Shown: one piece after another, positions 25,215 through 32,607 of the stretch | How the letters are laid out: each line of letters starts with the position of its first letter | How positions within the stretch are numbered: position 1 is the first letter of the stretch | From: Nostoc sp. LPT | GTDB taxonomy: Bacteria > Cyanobacteriota > Cyanobacteriia > Cyanobacteriales > Nostocaceae | Length of the DNA stretch: 35,864 bases | Direction: 5' to 3' | NCBI RefSeq assembly: GCF_017115165.1 | Contig: NZ_JABXKF010000083.1 | Coordinates: 1 to 35,864 of the forward strand | The notes under the pieces: model-generated | What the model was told of the DNA's origin: nothing | The model's input: the letters and a program-made list of their open reading frames with translations, nothing else | The model's database searches: none | Made by a program: the position numbers and the translations under genes

Positions 25215-26096
25215 ATGAAGCAAGCAAATCTAGCTGTAATTATGACATGTTATAACAGGCGAAATACAACTCTTGCCTGTCTAAATTTTTTATATCAGCA
25301 AAAAACTCATTGTGATGTTTATTTAACTGATGATGGGAGTTCTGATGGAACTACAGAGGCTGTTAAAGCAGAATATCCAGAAGTACAAATTCTTCAGGGT
25401 AATGGCAATTTATTTTGGGTGGGAGGAATGCATCTCGCCTTTGGTGAGGCGATAAAATATCAATATGATTATTATCTGTGGTTAAATGATGACACATTTC
25501 TGGAAGCCAATGCTGTGAGTAAACTATTGCAGGTTCATCAAAATTTGACGGAACTTGGTTATCCAGACTCAATTATAGTTGGTTCAACTAAAGACTCCAT
25601 TACAGGAAAAGCAACCTATGGAGGAGCAGTAAAATCTAAAAAGTGGTATTCTAATAAGTTTGAATTTTTAGAACCAAGTCCCATTATCCAAAAATGCGAT
25701 GCTATGTATGGTAACTGCGTGCTAATTCCTAAAAGTGTTGCCGCCAAAGTTGGCAATATTGATACAGCTTTTGTTCACAGTTTAGGAGATTTAGATTATG
25801 CCCTGAGAGCGCATAAATTGGGTTGTAAAATATGGGTAGCTCCTGGATATATTGGTACTTGTACTAAAAATTCTATCCGTAATAGTTGGGCAGATACTAA
25901 TTTAAATATATTAGAACGCTTGAAAAAGGTACTACAAATTAAAGCATTTCCATTGAAATCCTGGACTATATTTTGTAGCAGACACTCTGGGCCATTCTGG
26001 ATATTTTACTGGTTCTTACCCTATATAAGAGCAATTCTTGGTTACAAGAATTTGGCAACTTCTCCCACCTTTTCTGAGGATATTAACCAAACCTAA
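25215..26096 (+). CDS. Family 2 glycosyltransferase
   Basis: 293 aa; rhamnosyltransferase-like GT2 layout: MTCYNRRNTTLACL, donor-binding LTDDGSSDGT (~40), GNGNLFWVGGMHLAF, metal-binding WLNDDT (~95), and GDLDYALRAHKLG (acceptor-site helix). An AGGGA Shine-Dalgarno lies about 8 nt before the ATG, one of the few good ones in this locus. A C-terminal hydrophobic stretch (GPFWIFYWFLPYIRAILGY) suggests membrane association. A 133-bp spacer separates it from the previous gene, so an internal promoter is possible. Confidence 0.9.
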   Translation: MKQANLAVIMTCYNRRNTTLACLNFLYQQKTHCDVYLTDDGSSDGTTEAVKAEYPEVQILQGNGNLFWVGGMHLAFGEAIKYQYDYYLWLNDDTFLEANAVSKLLQVHQNLTELGYPDSIIVGSTKDSITGKATYGGAVKSKKWYSNKFEFLEPSPIIQKCDAMYGNCVLIPKSVAAKVGNIDTAFVHSLGDLDYALRAHKLGCKIWVAPGYIGTCTKNSIRNSWADTNLNILERLKKVLQIKAFPLKSWTIFCSRHSGPFWIFYWFLPYIRAILGYKNLATSPTFSEDINQT

Positions 26097-26221
26097 CTCA
26101 GAAGTTTAATACTTGCACAAGAGTCATTAGTCAATCATATTTGGATAACTTATAACTATCTTAATAATTTGGCAAATGGAGTTTCCAATTATTAAATAAT
26201 AAAATAATCAACAATCATTTT

Positions 26222-27373
26222 ATGGGTAAACGCTTACTAATTGTCTCAACTCTCGATTCCAGTCAACCATTTGGTGCATTTACTAGACCTTTTTATTTAG
26301 GACAATATCTTACTAAATATTTTGATGTTTTTCAGCTAGGTTTAGATTGTTCCTCTGTTAAATATGCACCTTCTGTTTCGATTGGAACAAGAAGCTTGAA
26401 GTCATATATTCAAGCTATAGAAAAGTGCATCGACGAGTTCTGTCCAGATATTGTGTATGCTCAAGAAACACTACCTGGATTGGCTGCTTTAGTTTCACTA
26501 AAGCTTAGAAAACACAGTAGTTCTTCTCTTGTATTAGATTTTCATACATTTTCGCCTTATGAATACTGGATGCGCTTGTTTTCAGTTGCCAATCCTTTCA
26601 AAGAGTTTGCACAATGTATTAAGACATATATTGCTCAGGGAATTTTAATATTCTCTGGCAGTCCAATTATTGCAGCAGGTGAATCAATTCCTAAACTAAT
26701 TTCCCAATGGTATGGTAAAACTCCCCAGCAAATTTATTCCATCGGTAATGGAGTGACTGAAGACTTACTCAATACTGAAATTTTTCCAGATAAAGACCCC
26801 TATCAAACATTAAAACCAGCTAAAATAGTGGTTATTATTGCTCCCAAAACATTTCAATTTCCAACTAATGATATGTCTGTATCAATGGCTATTGAAGTTG
26901 CTAAATCTATTGAAATTCATCCAGAAAAAGTACATTTTGTTGTCATTGGTAGGGATAGTAGTGATATTTCAGAACCAATACCCTCTAACATTTCTTTTTT
27001 AGGCTTTTTACCTAAAAGAGAAGATTTTGTTGCCCATCTTAAATATGCAGATATTGCTCTGCTGCCATTCTCAAAACAAGCAGTAGCAGGTGGTGCTCGC
27101 AATAAAGCATTAGATTATTTCGCTAGTAGAAAGCTAGTTGTATCAACACCAGAAGGGTTACGAGGTTTAGAAGAATTTCGCCACTTAGAACATCTGTTAG
27201 TAACAGGATACTCTAGCGAAGAAGTTGCTAAAACAGTACTGGATGCTGCTTCAAATATTGATAAATATCAATCACTTGTAGATACAGCATATACCTTAAT
27301 TACAGAAAAGTATTCCTGGAATGCAAGAGCACAGAATATCGCGGAAATACTCATGAAAATAAGTGCTTTTTAG
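26222..27373 (+). CDS. Family 4-like glycosyltransferase
   Basis: GT-B fold protein of 383 aa. The Rossmann pattern runs from KRLLIVSTLDSSQPFGAF to a C-terminal half with SIGNGV, VVIGRDSSDI, and VARYADIALLPF-like (KYADIALLPFSKQAVAGG) and RNKALDYFASRKLVVSTPEG motifs typical of GT4 donor sites, though the usual E-x7-E is replaced by GGARNKALDY. This departure makes the mechanism less certain. It is probably another EPS assembly enzyme. It is followed by a 151-bp gap with an AT-rich inverted repeat overlapping its stop. Confidence 0.82.
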   Translation: MGKRLLIVSTLDSSQPFGAFTRPFYLGQYLTKYFDVFQLGLDCSSVKYAPSVSIGTRSLKSYIQAIEKCIDEFCPDIVYAQETLPGLAALVSLKLRKHSSSSLVLDFHTFSPYEYWMRLFSVANPFKEFAQCIKTYIAQGILIFSGSPIIAAGESIPKLISQWYGKTPQQIYSIGNGVTEDLLNTEIFPDKDPYQTLKPAKIVVIIAPKTFQFPTNDMSVSMAIEVAKSIEIHPEKVHFVVIGRDSSDISEPIPSNISFLGFLPKREDFVAHLKYADIALLPFSKQAVAGGARNKALDYFASRKLVVSTPEGLRGLEEFRHLEHLLVTGYSSEEVAKTVLDAASNIDKYQSLVDTAYTLITEKYSWNARAQNIAEILMKISAF

Positions 27374-27524
27374 TTATATTTTTTTAGATAATAATTTCTA
27401 ACTAAAAAAACTTAGCCTTTTTAAATATGTCAGTCCTTCAATATTGGAATCTTGCTAATTAATTTTACAATACTCACCTTTACCTTGAGATAATATCTCA
27501 TATTTATCAAAAGAAAAACAAGAT

Positions 27525-28349
27525 ATGAAAAAGCAATTTTCTTATAAAGTTATTGGTGCTAAAGTCGATGCACTCTCTATCTTAGACTTAAATTTATTGA
27601 TTGAAGAATCTATTGATAAAGATGAAAAATGGATTATTGCTAATCACAACTTACATAGTCTTTATCTCTTTCATAATGATCTAAAAATGCAAGCTTTTTA
27701 TGCCAAGGCAGAATATACCCATATTGATAGTATGCCTTTAGTGTTTATTGGAAAGCTGTTAGGTTTTCCAATTAAACGAGAACAAAGAGTAACCTATGCT
27801 GACTGGGTGTGGCCTCTAATGGCAGAAGCTGCTACTAAAGGCTGGCGTGTATTCTATTTAGGTTCAAAGCCAGGAGTTGCTGAAAAAGCAGCAAATATTT
27901 TATGCCAGAAATTTCCTGGTTTACAGATTGCTTGCGCTCATGGCTATATTGATATAGACAAAGATAGTCAAGAAAATCTGGCCACTATAGCTGCAATTAA
28001 TGCTTACAAACCCCATATATTAATGGTGGGAATGGGTATGCCACGCCAAGAGTATTGGATTTACGAAAATCTTGAACATGTTCATACCAACACTATTTTG
28101 ACTAGTGGAGCTTGTATGGACTATATAGCAGGAGCAATACCTACTCCTCCTCGCTGGATGGGAAATGTGGGGTTAGAATGGTTGTATCGCTTGTTATCTG
28201 AACCGAAAAGGCTTTGGAGACGTTACTTACTTGAACCTTGGTTTGTTGGCACATTATTTTTACGAGAAATTTGGAGTATCTCAAGTCAACGAAAAAAAAA
28301 TAACCTGCTGGTCTTTCTAAGTACGAAATTTCACAAGTTTGTAGCTTGA
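27525..28349 (+). CDS. WecG/TagA/CpsF family (GT26) glycosyltransferase
   Basis: 274 aa; transfers ManNAc-type or similar sugars onto lipid-linked intermediates (enterobacterial common antigen WecG, teichoic-acid TagA). Landmarks: NHNLHSLYLFHND, the Asp of HIDSMPLVFIG, the conserved RVFYLGSKPGVAEKA, KPHILMVGMGMPRQEYWI and the C-terminal membrane-targeting basic helix PKRLWRRYLLEPWF. Length and motif order are full. It is the last gene of the co-directional EPS run, converging with the GH10 gene. In such loci this enzyme commonly performs an early (second-sugar) step, but here that is inference. Confidence 0.9.
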   Translation: MKKQFSYKVIGAKVDALSILDLNLLIEESIDKDEKWIIANHNLHSLYLFHNDLKMQAFYAKAEYTHIDSMPLVFIGKLLGFPIKREQRVTYADWVWPLMAEAATKGWRVFYLGSKPGVAEKAANILCQKFPGLQIACAHGYIDIDKDSQENLATIAAINAYKPHILMVGMGMPRQEYWIYENLEHVHTNTILTSGACMDYIAGAIPTPPRWMGNVGLEWLYRLLSEPKRLWRRYLLEPWFVGTLFLREIWSISSQRKKNNLLVFLSTKFHKFVA

Positions 28350-28632
28350 TCGAGTCTCTCAAAGCCTTACCAGTAGGTTGCTCAATTTGTCACGAATTTA
28401 TGAAATGTTGTACTAAGATTTAATGATTAATTAGTCAGTAAGTCTTATTCAACTTTCATAATCGTGAATAACGAAAAATATCTCCATCTATTTTGCTTAG
28501 AATAATACTTAAAAGTGCCATACCAGTTTCCGGCATAGTGAGGTACATTTTCAAAACTATTAAGCTTGGTAAAAAAGATTTGGGTGTACCTCAGTTGCTT
28601 AGGAAACGCTATATTTACGCTTGGGTAGAGTA
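28350..28632. other. Convergent intergenic with inverted repeat
   Basis: This is the spacer between the last EPS gene (+) and the GH10 gene (-). TGAGGTACA (28539-28547) is repeated inverted as TGTACCTCA (28585-28593), in sequence resembling a dispersed cyanobacterial repeat. It could form the shared transcript end. No gene or classical terminator was seen. Confidence 0.45.
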
Positions 28633-29790
28633 TTAAGTTGATTCCTGAAAAGCCTGGGCTATAGCATTGCGGGCTGGTTTAGATTGCAGGTTCTCATCGA
28701 AGGGAAGCGGACGCAGAAATTTCCAGAGACTTGGATTGTTTCTAAAGGTTTTTCTTGGCATCCACTGGGGATGACGTATCCAGGTATGACGGTCGGTAAG
28801 TCCCCATGTAATCACAGTATCGACTTTAGCTGCAAAGCACAGGTCAAGATATCGCTTGTAACTATCGGCTACCATTTGGTCTAGGCTTTTGATACTATCG
28901 GGTAGTGGGGTATCAATGATAATATCTAATTCCGTAATTATTGGTTTCACTTCAAGATCGTTAAGCCGTTTTAAGACTGAATTAAATCCTTTCTCGTCAA
29001 AAGAATATGCAGTAGAAAACCATAGATGTGATTGGATACCTGCCCCGTCAATTTTAACACCACTATTCTTCAGATATTCGACCATTCTTAAGAAACGTTC
29101 TGATTTCCATGTGGTGCCTTCGATGCCAAAATCGTTTAGGTAAAATTTCTTGCTGCGATCAACTGAAGCGGCAATTAAAAACAAGTCTCGAATCAATTCT
29201 GGTTTTACCCCTTTACGCAAACCGATTGTTGGGTTATCAGTTTCATTTTCATTATCAGCGATAATTTCATTGGCAATATCCCAAGACTTTAAAACGGGAC
29301 TATTACGATAATGCCCCATGACTCCTTTAACATGGCGTTCGATCATCTTAGGTGTAGGGGGGTAAGGAACCCAGTCTGGTTTTCCCATGTGCCAGAAAAG
29401 GGTATGCCCGTGCAATTCTATCTTATGTTTTTGGCAGAAATCAGCGATCGCATCTGCTGACTCAAAGGTAAATTTTCCTGGCTGTGGTTCAGTAGCGTCC
29501 CATTTTAATTCACCATTCGGTGTCACAATGGAACATTCACGAGCCATTAGGTTAGCGTAATCTTTCTCTTTTAGCAAAAATTCACTAGAAATTGCTGCGC
29601 CATAACGCTTTCCTTTGGCGGCAGCTAATTTTCGAAGGGGAGAATTTAAATTTTTACTTGTATAATTTGCTGCAATTGCATTCGTGCCTTGGTCTTCTTT
29701 TTGGTCATCCTTTTGTAAAAACCCCATAGTTAATAAGGCAGAAAGGGTTGTGTATCCGGCTCTCCTTAAAAAACTTCTCCGATAAGGCAT
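28633..29790 (-). CDS. GH10 endo-1,4-beta-xylanase-type glycoside hydrolase, Tat-exported
   Basis: Family 10 glycoside hydrolase, 385 aa, hydrolysing beta-1,4-xylan or a related polysaccharide. It begins MPYRRSFLRRAG, a twin-arginine signal, then a hydrophobic stretch and a linker; mature catalytic domain ~60-380. Catalytic acid/base Glu175 in WDIANE and nucleophile Glu287 in IITELD are present, as are HGHTLFWH and FYLNDFG. There is no carbohydrate-binding module. It faces the EPS locus tail-to-tail, so it may act on self-produced polysaccharide (trimming or release) rather than on plant xylan; that is inference. A 15-bp palindrome lies 4 bp upstream of its start codon. Confidence 0.93.
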   Translation of the reverse strand: MPYRRSFLRRAGYTTLSALLTMGFLQKDDQKEDQGTNAIAANYTSKNLNSPLRKLAAAKGKRYGAAISSEFLLKEKDYANLMARECSIVTPNGELKWDATEPQPGKFTFESADAIADFCQKHKIELHGHTLFWHMGKPDWVPYPPTPKMIERHVKGVMGHYRNSPVLKSWDIANEIIADNENETDNPTIGLRKGVKPELIRDLFLIAASVDRSKKFYLNDFGIEGTTWKSERFLRMVEYLKNSGVKIDGAGIQSHLWFSTAYSFDEKGFNSVLKRLNDLEVKPIITELDIIIDTPLPDSIKSLDQMVADSYKRYLDLCFAAKVDTVITWGLTDRHTWIRHPQWMPRKTFRNNPSLWKFLRPLPFDENLQSKPARNAIAQAFQEST

Positions 29791-29793
29791 AAA

Positions 29794-29808
29794 TTGTATT
29801 TAATACAA
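29794..29808. promoter_or_regulatory. 15-bp palindrome at GH10 gene start
   Basis: TTGTATT-T-AATACAA is a perfect 7+1+7 inverted repeat, 3 bp before the ATG (29788-29790, minus strand) of the GH10 gene. The position fits a repressor site over the start of transcription or translation, but AT-rich palindromes arise by chance. Confidence 0.35.
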
Positions 29809-29859
29809 ATAAGATTATTATATTACATAATAAGTTTTGATACTTTTGGAGGTGTAGTA

Positions 29860-30045
29860 ATGATTTTCACAGTCATTGCACCCAAAAAGACAAAGTTACC
29901 GTTTGTCTCACCCTCGCGTAATGTTTTGTATGAAATGCTACGCATTTACTATTACATAATTACAAGTATTTATCAATCTTCACCCAGATATACAGGGTTT
30001 TTTCCAAAATCAAGTCATAGTCTTATACTTAAGCGGCAAAGATAA
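29860..30045 (+). CDS. Possible small ORF with good Shine-Dalgarno
   Basis: 61 codons from ATG at 29860, preceded at 6-nt spacing by GGAGGT (29848-29853), the strongest ribosome-binding site in this part of the window. The product (MIFTVIAPKKTKLPFVSPS..., basic, a few hydrophobic residues) matches no family I know, and part of it crosses an inverted-repeat-like segment. It could be a real small protein or an accident. The TetR gene begins 145 bp further on. Confidence 0.3.
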   Translation: MIFTVIAPKKTKLPFVSPSRNVLYEMLRIYYYIITSIYQSSPRYTGFFPKSSHSLILKRQR

Positions 30046-30087
30046 AAATTGACAAGTATTACATCTAGGGCAAAACTAGATTAAACT

Positions 30088-30103
30088 ATAACGCATGTTC
30101 GAT
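30088..30103. promoter_or_regulatory. Operator-like box 1 (ATAACGCATGTTCGAT)
   Basis: Shares the pattern ATAACG-N3-GTTCGAT with box 2, 71 bp downstream. It lies upstream of the predicted TetR promoter, a position suited to a second operator or cooperative/looping site. Confidence 0.55.
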
Positions 30104-30123
30104 TTACATCAATTAACTGTGCT

Positions 30124-30153
30124 TTTACATACCAGCAGTAAACATGCTATACT
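30124..30153 (+). promoter_or_regulatory. Predicted promoter of tetR
   Basis: TTTACA (30124-30129), 18-bp spacer, TATACT (30148-30153) with an upstream TG giving an extended -10. It lies between the two operator-like boxes and 38 bp before the TetR ATG. It is near consensus for group 1 sigma promoters. Confidence 0.6.
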
Positions 30154-30158
30154 AAAAT

Positions 30159-30174
30159 ATAACGATCGTTCGAT
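30159..30174. promoter_or_regulatory. Operator-like box 2 (ATAACGATCGTTCGAT)
   Basis: Contains the perfect palindrome AACGATCGTT (30161-30170). Placed 5 bp after the -10, it would cover the transcription start, the standard place for TetR autorepression. Confidence 0.65.
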
Positions 30175-30190
30175 ATAAATATTCTAAGTC

Positions 30191-30778
30191 ATGCCTAAGA
30201 TTGTTGACCATGAGCAATACCGTAAAGAACTGCTTAACAAGTGCTTTGATTTATTTGCTCAAAAAGGCTATGGTTCCATCACTATGCGCCAGATAGCTGA
30301 AGGATTAGGGGTTTCTACTGGTACGTTGTACCACTATTTTCCTAGCAAACAAGCTCTATTTGAGCAATTGGCCCAAGAAATATGTGAACAAGATTTAAGT
30401 GCAGCATTGGCTGAATTGGAAGGAGCGCAAACACTACAAGAGGGAATGGAAGCACTAGGAAGATATCTAGTCAAAAACGAGGATTACTTCATTAAATGGA
30501 CTTATATTTGGATTGATTTTTGTCAACATCAAGACTCTAAGGAAATGTTAAGTAATAGTGTTTTTAAGCGGACTAATCAGCGTTATCAGCAAGCTGCCTG
30601 CGCTTTTGTGGGTATTCAAGATCCGATATTGGCTTCCTTTGTCTTGAGCTTTGTCAATGGGTTAATTCTGGAAAAGTTATGGGGTAATGAAACAATTGAT
30701 TTTATGGAACAATGTGCGTTATTAGGCAAAATGCTTACGGCATATTTGCCGCAACATAGGGCAATAGTTAAGGGTTAG
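30191..30778 (+). CDS. TetR/AcrR family transcriptional regulator
   Basis: Ligand-responsive repressor, 195 aa. The N-terminal helix-turn-helix is classic: LLNKCFDLFAQKGYGSITMRQ, then IAEGLGVSTGTLYHYFPSKQALFEQ (~12-60). The C-terminal ligand/dimer domain is alpha-helical and variable. Two matching operator-like boxes flank its promoter, and the DevB-DUF2834-DevC-DevA exporter genes follow in the same direction 135 bp downstream, so it probably regulates itself and the exporter. The effector is unknown. The start ATG at 30191 gives a normal N-terminus; no strong Shine-Dalgarno. Confidence 0.93.
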   Translation: MPKIVDHEQYRKELLNKCFDLFAQKGYGSITMRQIAEGLGVSTGTLYHYFPSKQALFEQLAQEICEQDLSAALAELEGAQTLQEGMEALGRYLVKNEDYFIKWTYIWIDFCQHQDSKEMLSNSVFKRTNQRYQQAACAFVGIQDPILASFVLSFVNGLILEKLWGNETIDFMEQCALLGKMLTAYLPQHRAIVKG

Positions 30779-30913
30779 ATTTGATACCTAAATAAGTTGC
30801 AAAATCTTCATATCTAACAATTATCAATTATCTGATATTTATTGATGGCTAAAAATTATTTGCTACCAGCATTAACTCAGTAGATAAAATAGTTTTTGAG
30901 GAGAGTAAAAAAG

Positions 30914-32203
30914 ATGGTTCAAAAGCTGTTAAAAAAAGCTTCCAATAAAGGGTTAGTTGCATTAGTAATTGCAGCTACTGCTATTACGGGTGGAATTGTT
31001 GTTTATGGGATTTCTCAGTTTGGGTTAGTTGGTCAAGCTGAGAAATCTGAGCCAGTAGAAACCACGCCCAAAAGTCAAAAAGTGGCTGCGTTAGGACGAC
31101 TAGAACCGGAGGCTGAGGTAATTAGCTTGTTTGCGCCCTTGGCATTGGATGGCGATCGCATTGCCAAAATTCTAGTCAAAGAGGGCGATCGCGTTAAAGC
31201 CGGACAGATGGTAGCAATTTTAGATGCCCGCGATCGCTTGCAAACTGCTGTATTACAAGCCCAACAACAAGTCAGAGTTGCTCAAGCTAAACTCGCTCAA
31301 GTGCAAGCAGGAGCCAAAGCAGGAGAAATTAACGCCCAGCAGGCAAGCGTTGAACGTCTTCAGGCCCAATCCCAAGGAGACAAAACAGCGCAACAGGAAG
31401 CGATATTCCGCATAGAAGCACAGTGGTCAGGAGACAGAATCGCGCAAGAAGCAACAATTAAGAAGCTAGAGGCAGAACTCAAAAATGCCTCAGCCGAATA
31501 TCAACGTTATCAGCAGCTCTATTCTCAAGGAGCAGTTTCTAATTCTTTGTATGACAGCAAAGGCTTAACTGTAGAAACTGCCAAACAGCAAGTAGACGAA
31601 GCCAAAGCAGTTCTCAATCGCATTAACACCACTGCTAGCAAAGAACTCGCCGAAGCCAAAGCAGCACTCGCCCGCACTAACGCCACTGGTAGCAAACAAG
31701 TTAGTGAAGCCAAAGCCACACTCACGAGTATTGCAGAAGTCCGACCTGTAGACGTAGCCGCAGCCAAGACAGAAGTTGAAAATGCGATCGCCACACTCAA
31801 ACATGCCCAAACCGAGTTGGCGGGAGCTTACATCAAAGCACCGATGGCGGGACAGATCATCAAAATTCATACGCGAGTGGGAGAAAAAATTAGCGATTCT
31901 GGCATTGCAGAGTTAGCGCCAAACGACCAAATGATGGCAATAGCAGAAGTTTATCAAACCGACATCGGTCAAGTGAAACTAGGACAACAGGCAGTGATTA
32001 GCAGTCAGGCATTTGTCGGTGAACTGCGAGGAACCGTTGCCCAAATTGGACGACAGGTGATCAGACAAAACGTTTTTAGCAACCAGCCTGGAGAGAACCT
32101 TGATCGCCGAGTGATTGAAGTGAAAATTCGCCTCAATCCTGAAGACAGCAAGCGAGTTGCTGGTTTCACTAACTTACAGGTACAGACAGCAATTGAAATA
32201 TAG
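30914..32203 (+). CDS. devB: DevB-type ABC exporter membrane-fusion protein (HlyD family)
   Basis: Periplasmic adaptor linking the DevCA ABC transporter to a TolC-like (HgdD) outer-membrane channel; heterocyst DevBCA exports glycolipids, but paralogues exist. 429 aa from ATG 30914, with GAGGAG ~10 nt upstream; the frame runs back to a TTG at 30896 that is less likely. One N-terminal membrane anchor (VALVIAATAITGGIVVYGIS), half-lipoyl domains (VKEGDRVKAGQMVAILDARD; AYIKAPMAGQIIKIHTRVGE) and a coiled-coil hairpin between (~105-300). Each hairpin arm holds a tandem 18-residue repeat: residues ~148-165/166-183 and ~230-247/248-265 (see findings). First exporter gene after tetR. Confidence 0.92.
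   Translation: MVQKLLKKASNKGLVALVIAATAITGGIVVYGISQFGLVGQAEKSEPVETTPKSQKVAALGRLEPEAEVISLFAPLALDGDRIAKILVKEGDRVKAGQMVAILDARDRLQTAVLQAQQQVRVAQAKLAQVQAGAKAGEINAQQASVERLQAQSQGDKTAQQEAIFRIEAQWSGDRIAQEATIKKLEAELKNASAEYQRYQQLYSQGAVSNSLYDSKGLTVETAKQQVDEAKAVLNRINTTASKELAEAKAALARTNATGSKQVSEAKATLTSIAEVRPVDVAAAKTEVENAIATLKHAQTELAGAYIKAPMAGQIIKIHTRVGEKISDSGIAELAPNDQMMAIAEVYQTDIGQVKLGQQAVISSQAFVGELRGTVAQIGRQVIRQNVFSNQPGENLDRRVIEVKIRLNPEDSKRVAGFTNLQVQTAIEI
31355..31462 (+). repeat. 54-bp tandem duplication in devB, first hairpin arm
   Basis: Two 18-codon units, 31355-31408 (RLQAQSQGDKTAQQEAIF) and 31409-31462 (RIEAQWSGDRIAQEATIK), aligned throughout; a third begins KLEAEL. The DNA has diverged but the frame and length are conserved. 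Confidence 0.7.
31601..31708 (+). repeat. 54-bp tandem duplication in devB, second hairpin arm
   Basis: Two 18-codon units, 31601-31654 (AKAVLNRINTTASKELAE) and 31655-31708 (AKAALARTNATGSKQVSE), sharing GCCAAAGCAG starts; a partial third begins AKATLTSI. Confidence 0.8.
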
Positions 32204-32258
32204 AGTTGTTGTTCGTCATCTCGTGTATTCCAGTATCTCTTATAAGGTGAATTCAATC

Positions 32259-32594
32259 ATGGTTAAAGTCATATACCTTCTGCTTTGTATACTTGGCTTC
32301 GTTCTACCTTACTCCCAGTTTGTTCCATTTTTCTTAGAGCATGGTCTTGACATAAAGCTGTTTTTTGAACAACTCTTTGCTAGCAAAATTTCCGGTTTTT
32401 TTGGCATGGATGTGATTGTTTCATCGCTAGTCTTATGGGCATTCGTATTTTGGGAAGGGACACGTCTGAAAATGCAAAATCTTTGGGTTTATGTTGCTTG
32501 TAATCTTTTAGTTGGTGTTTCTTTAGGTCTTCCCTTATTTCTTTTCATGCGACAGCGCCAGATTGAACAGCAAGCTGACATACTGGGTTATTAA
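32259..32594 (+). CDS. DUF2834 membrane protein
   Basis: 111-aa integral membrane protein with three hydrophobic helices: VIYLLLCILGFVLPYSQF, VIVSSLVLWAFVFW (ending in a charged EGTRLK loop) and WVYVACNLLVGVSLGLPLFLFM. It fits DUF2834, of unknown function, often adjacent to transporters in cyanobacteria. The frame is open upstream to 32157 inside devB, but the ATG at 32259 (MVKVIYLL) is the natural start. It ends 13 bp before the devC start at 32608, so it lies within the exporter operon, and may be an accessory of the transporter. Confidence 0.85.
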   Translation: MVKVIYLLLCILGFVLPYSQFVPFFLEHGLDIKLFFEQLFASKISGFFGMDVIVSSLVLWAFVFWEGTRLKMQNLWVYVACNLLVGVSLGLPLFLFMRQRQIEQQADILGY

Positions 32595-32607
32595 AAATTT
32601 TTTCAAT

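Noticed and set aside
27367..27408. TTTTTAGTTA / TAACTAAAAA hairpin at the end of the GT4-like gene as a terminator
   Set aside because: Very AT-rich stem overlapping the stop codon and followed by A's then CTTAGCC; too weak to call, and the next EPS gene is co-directional.
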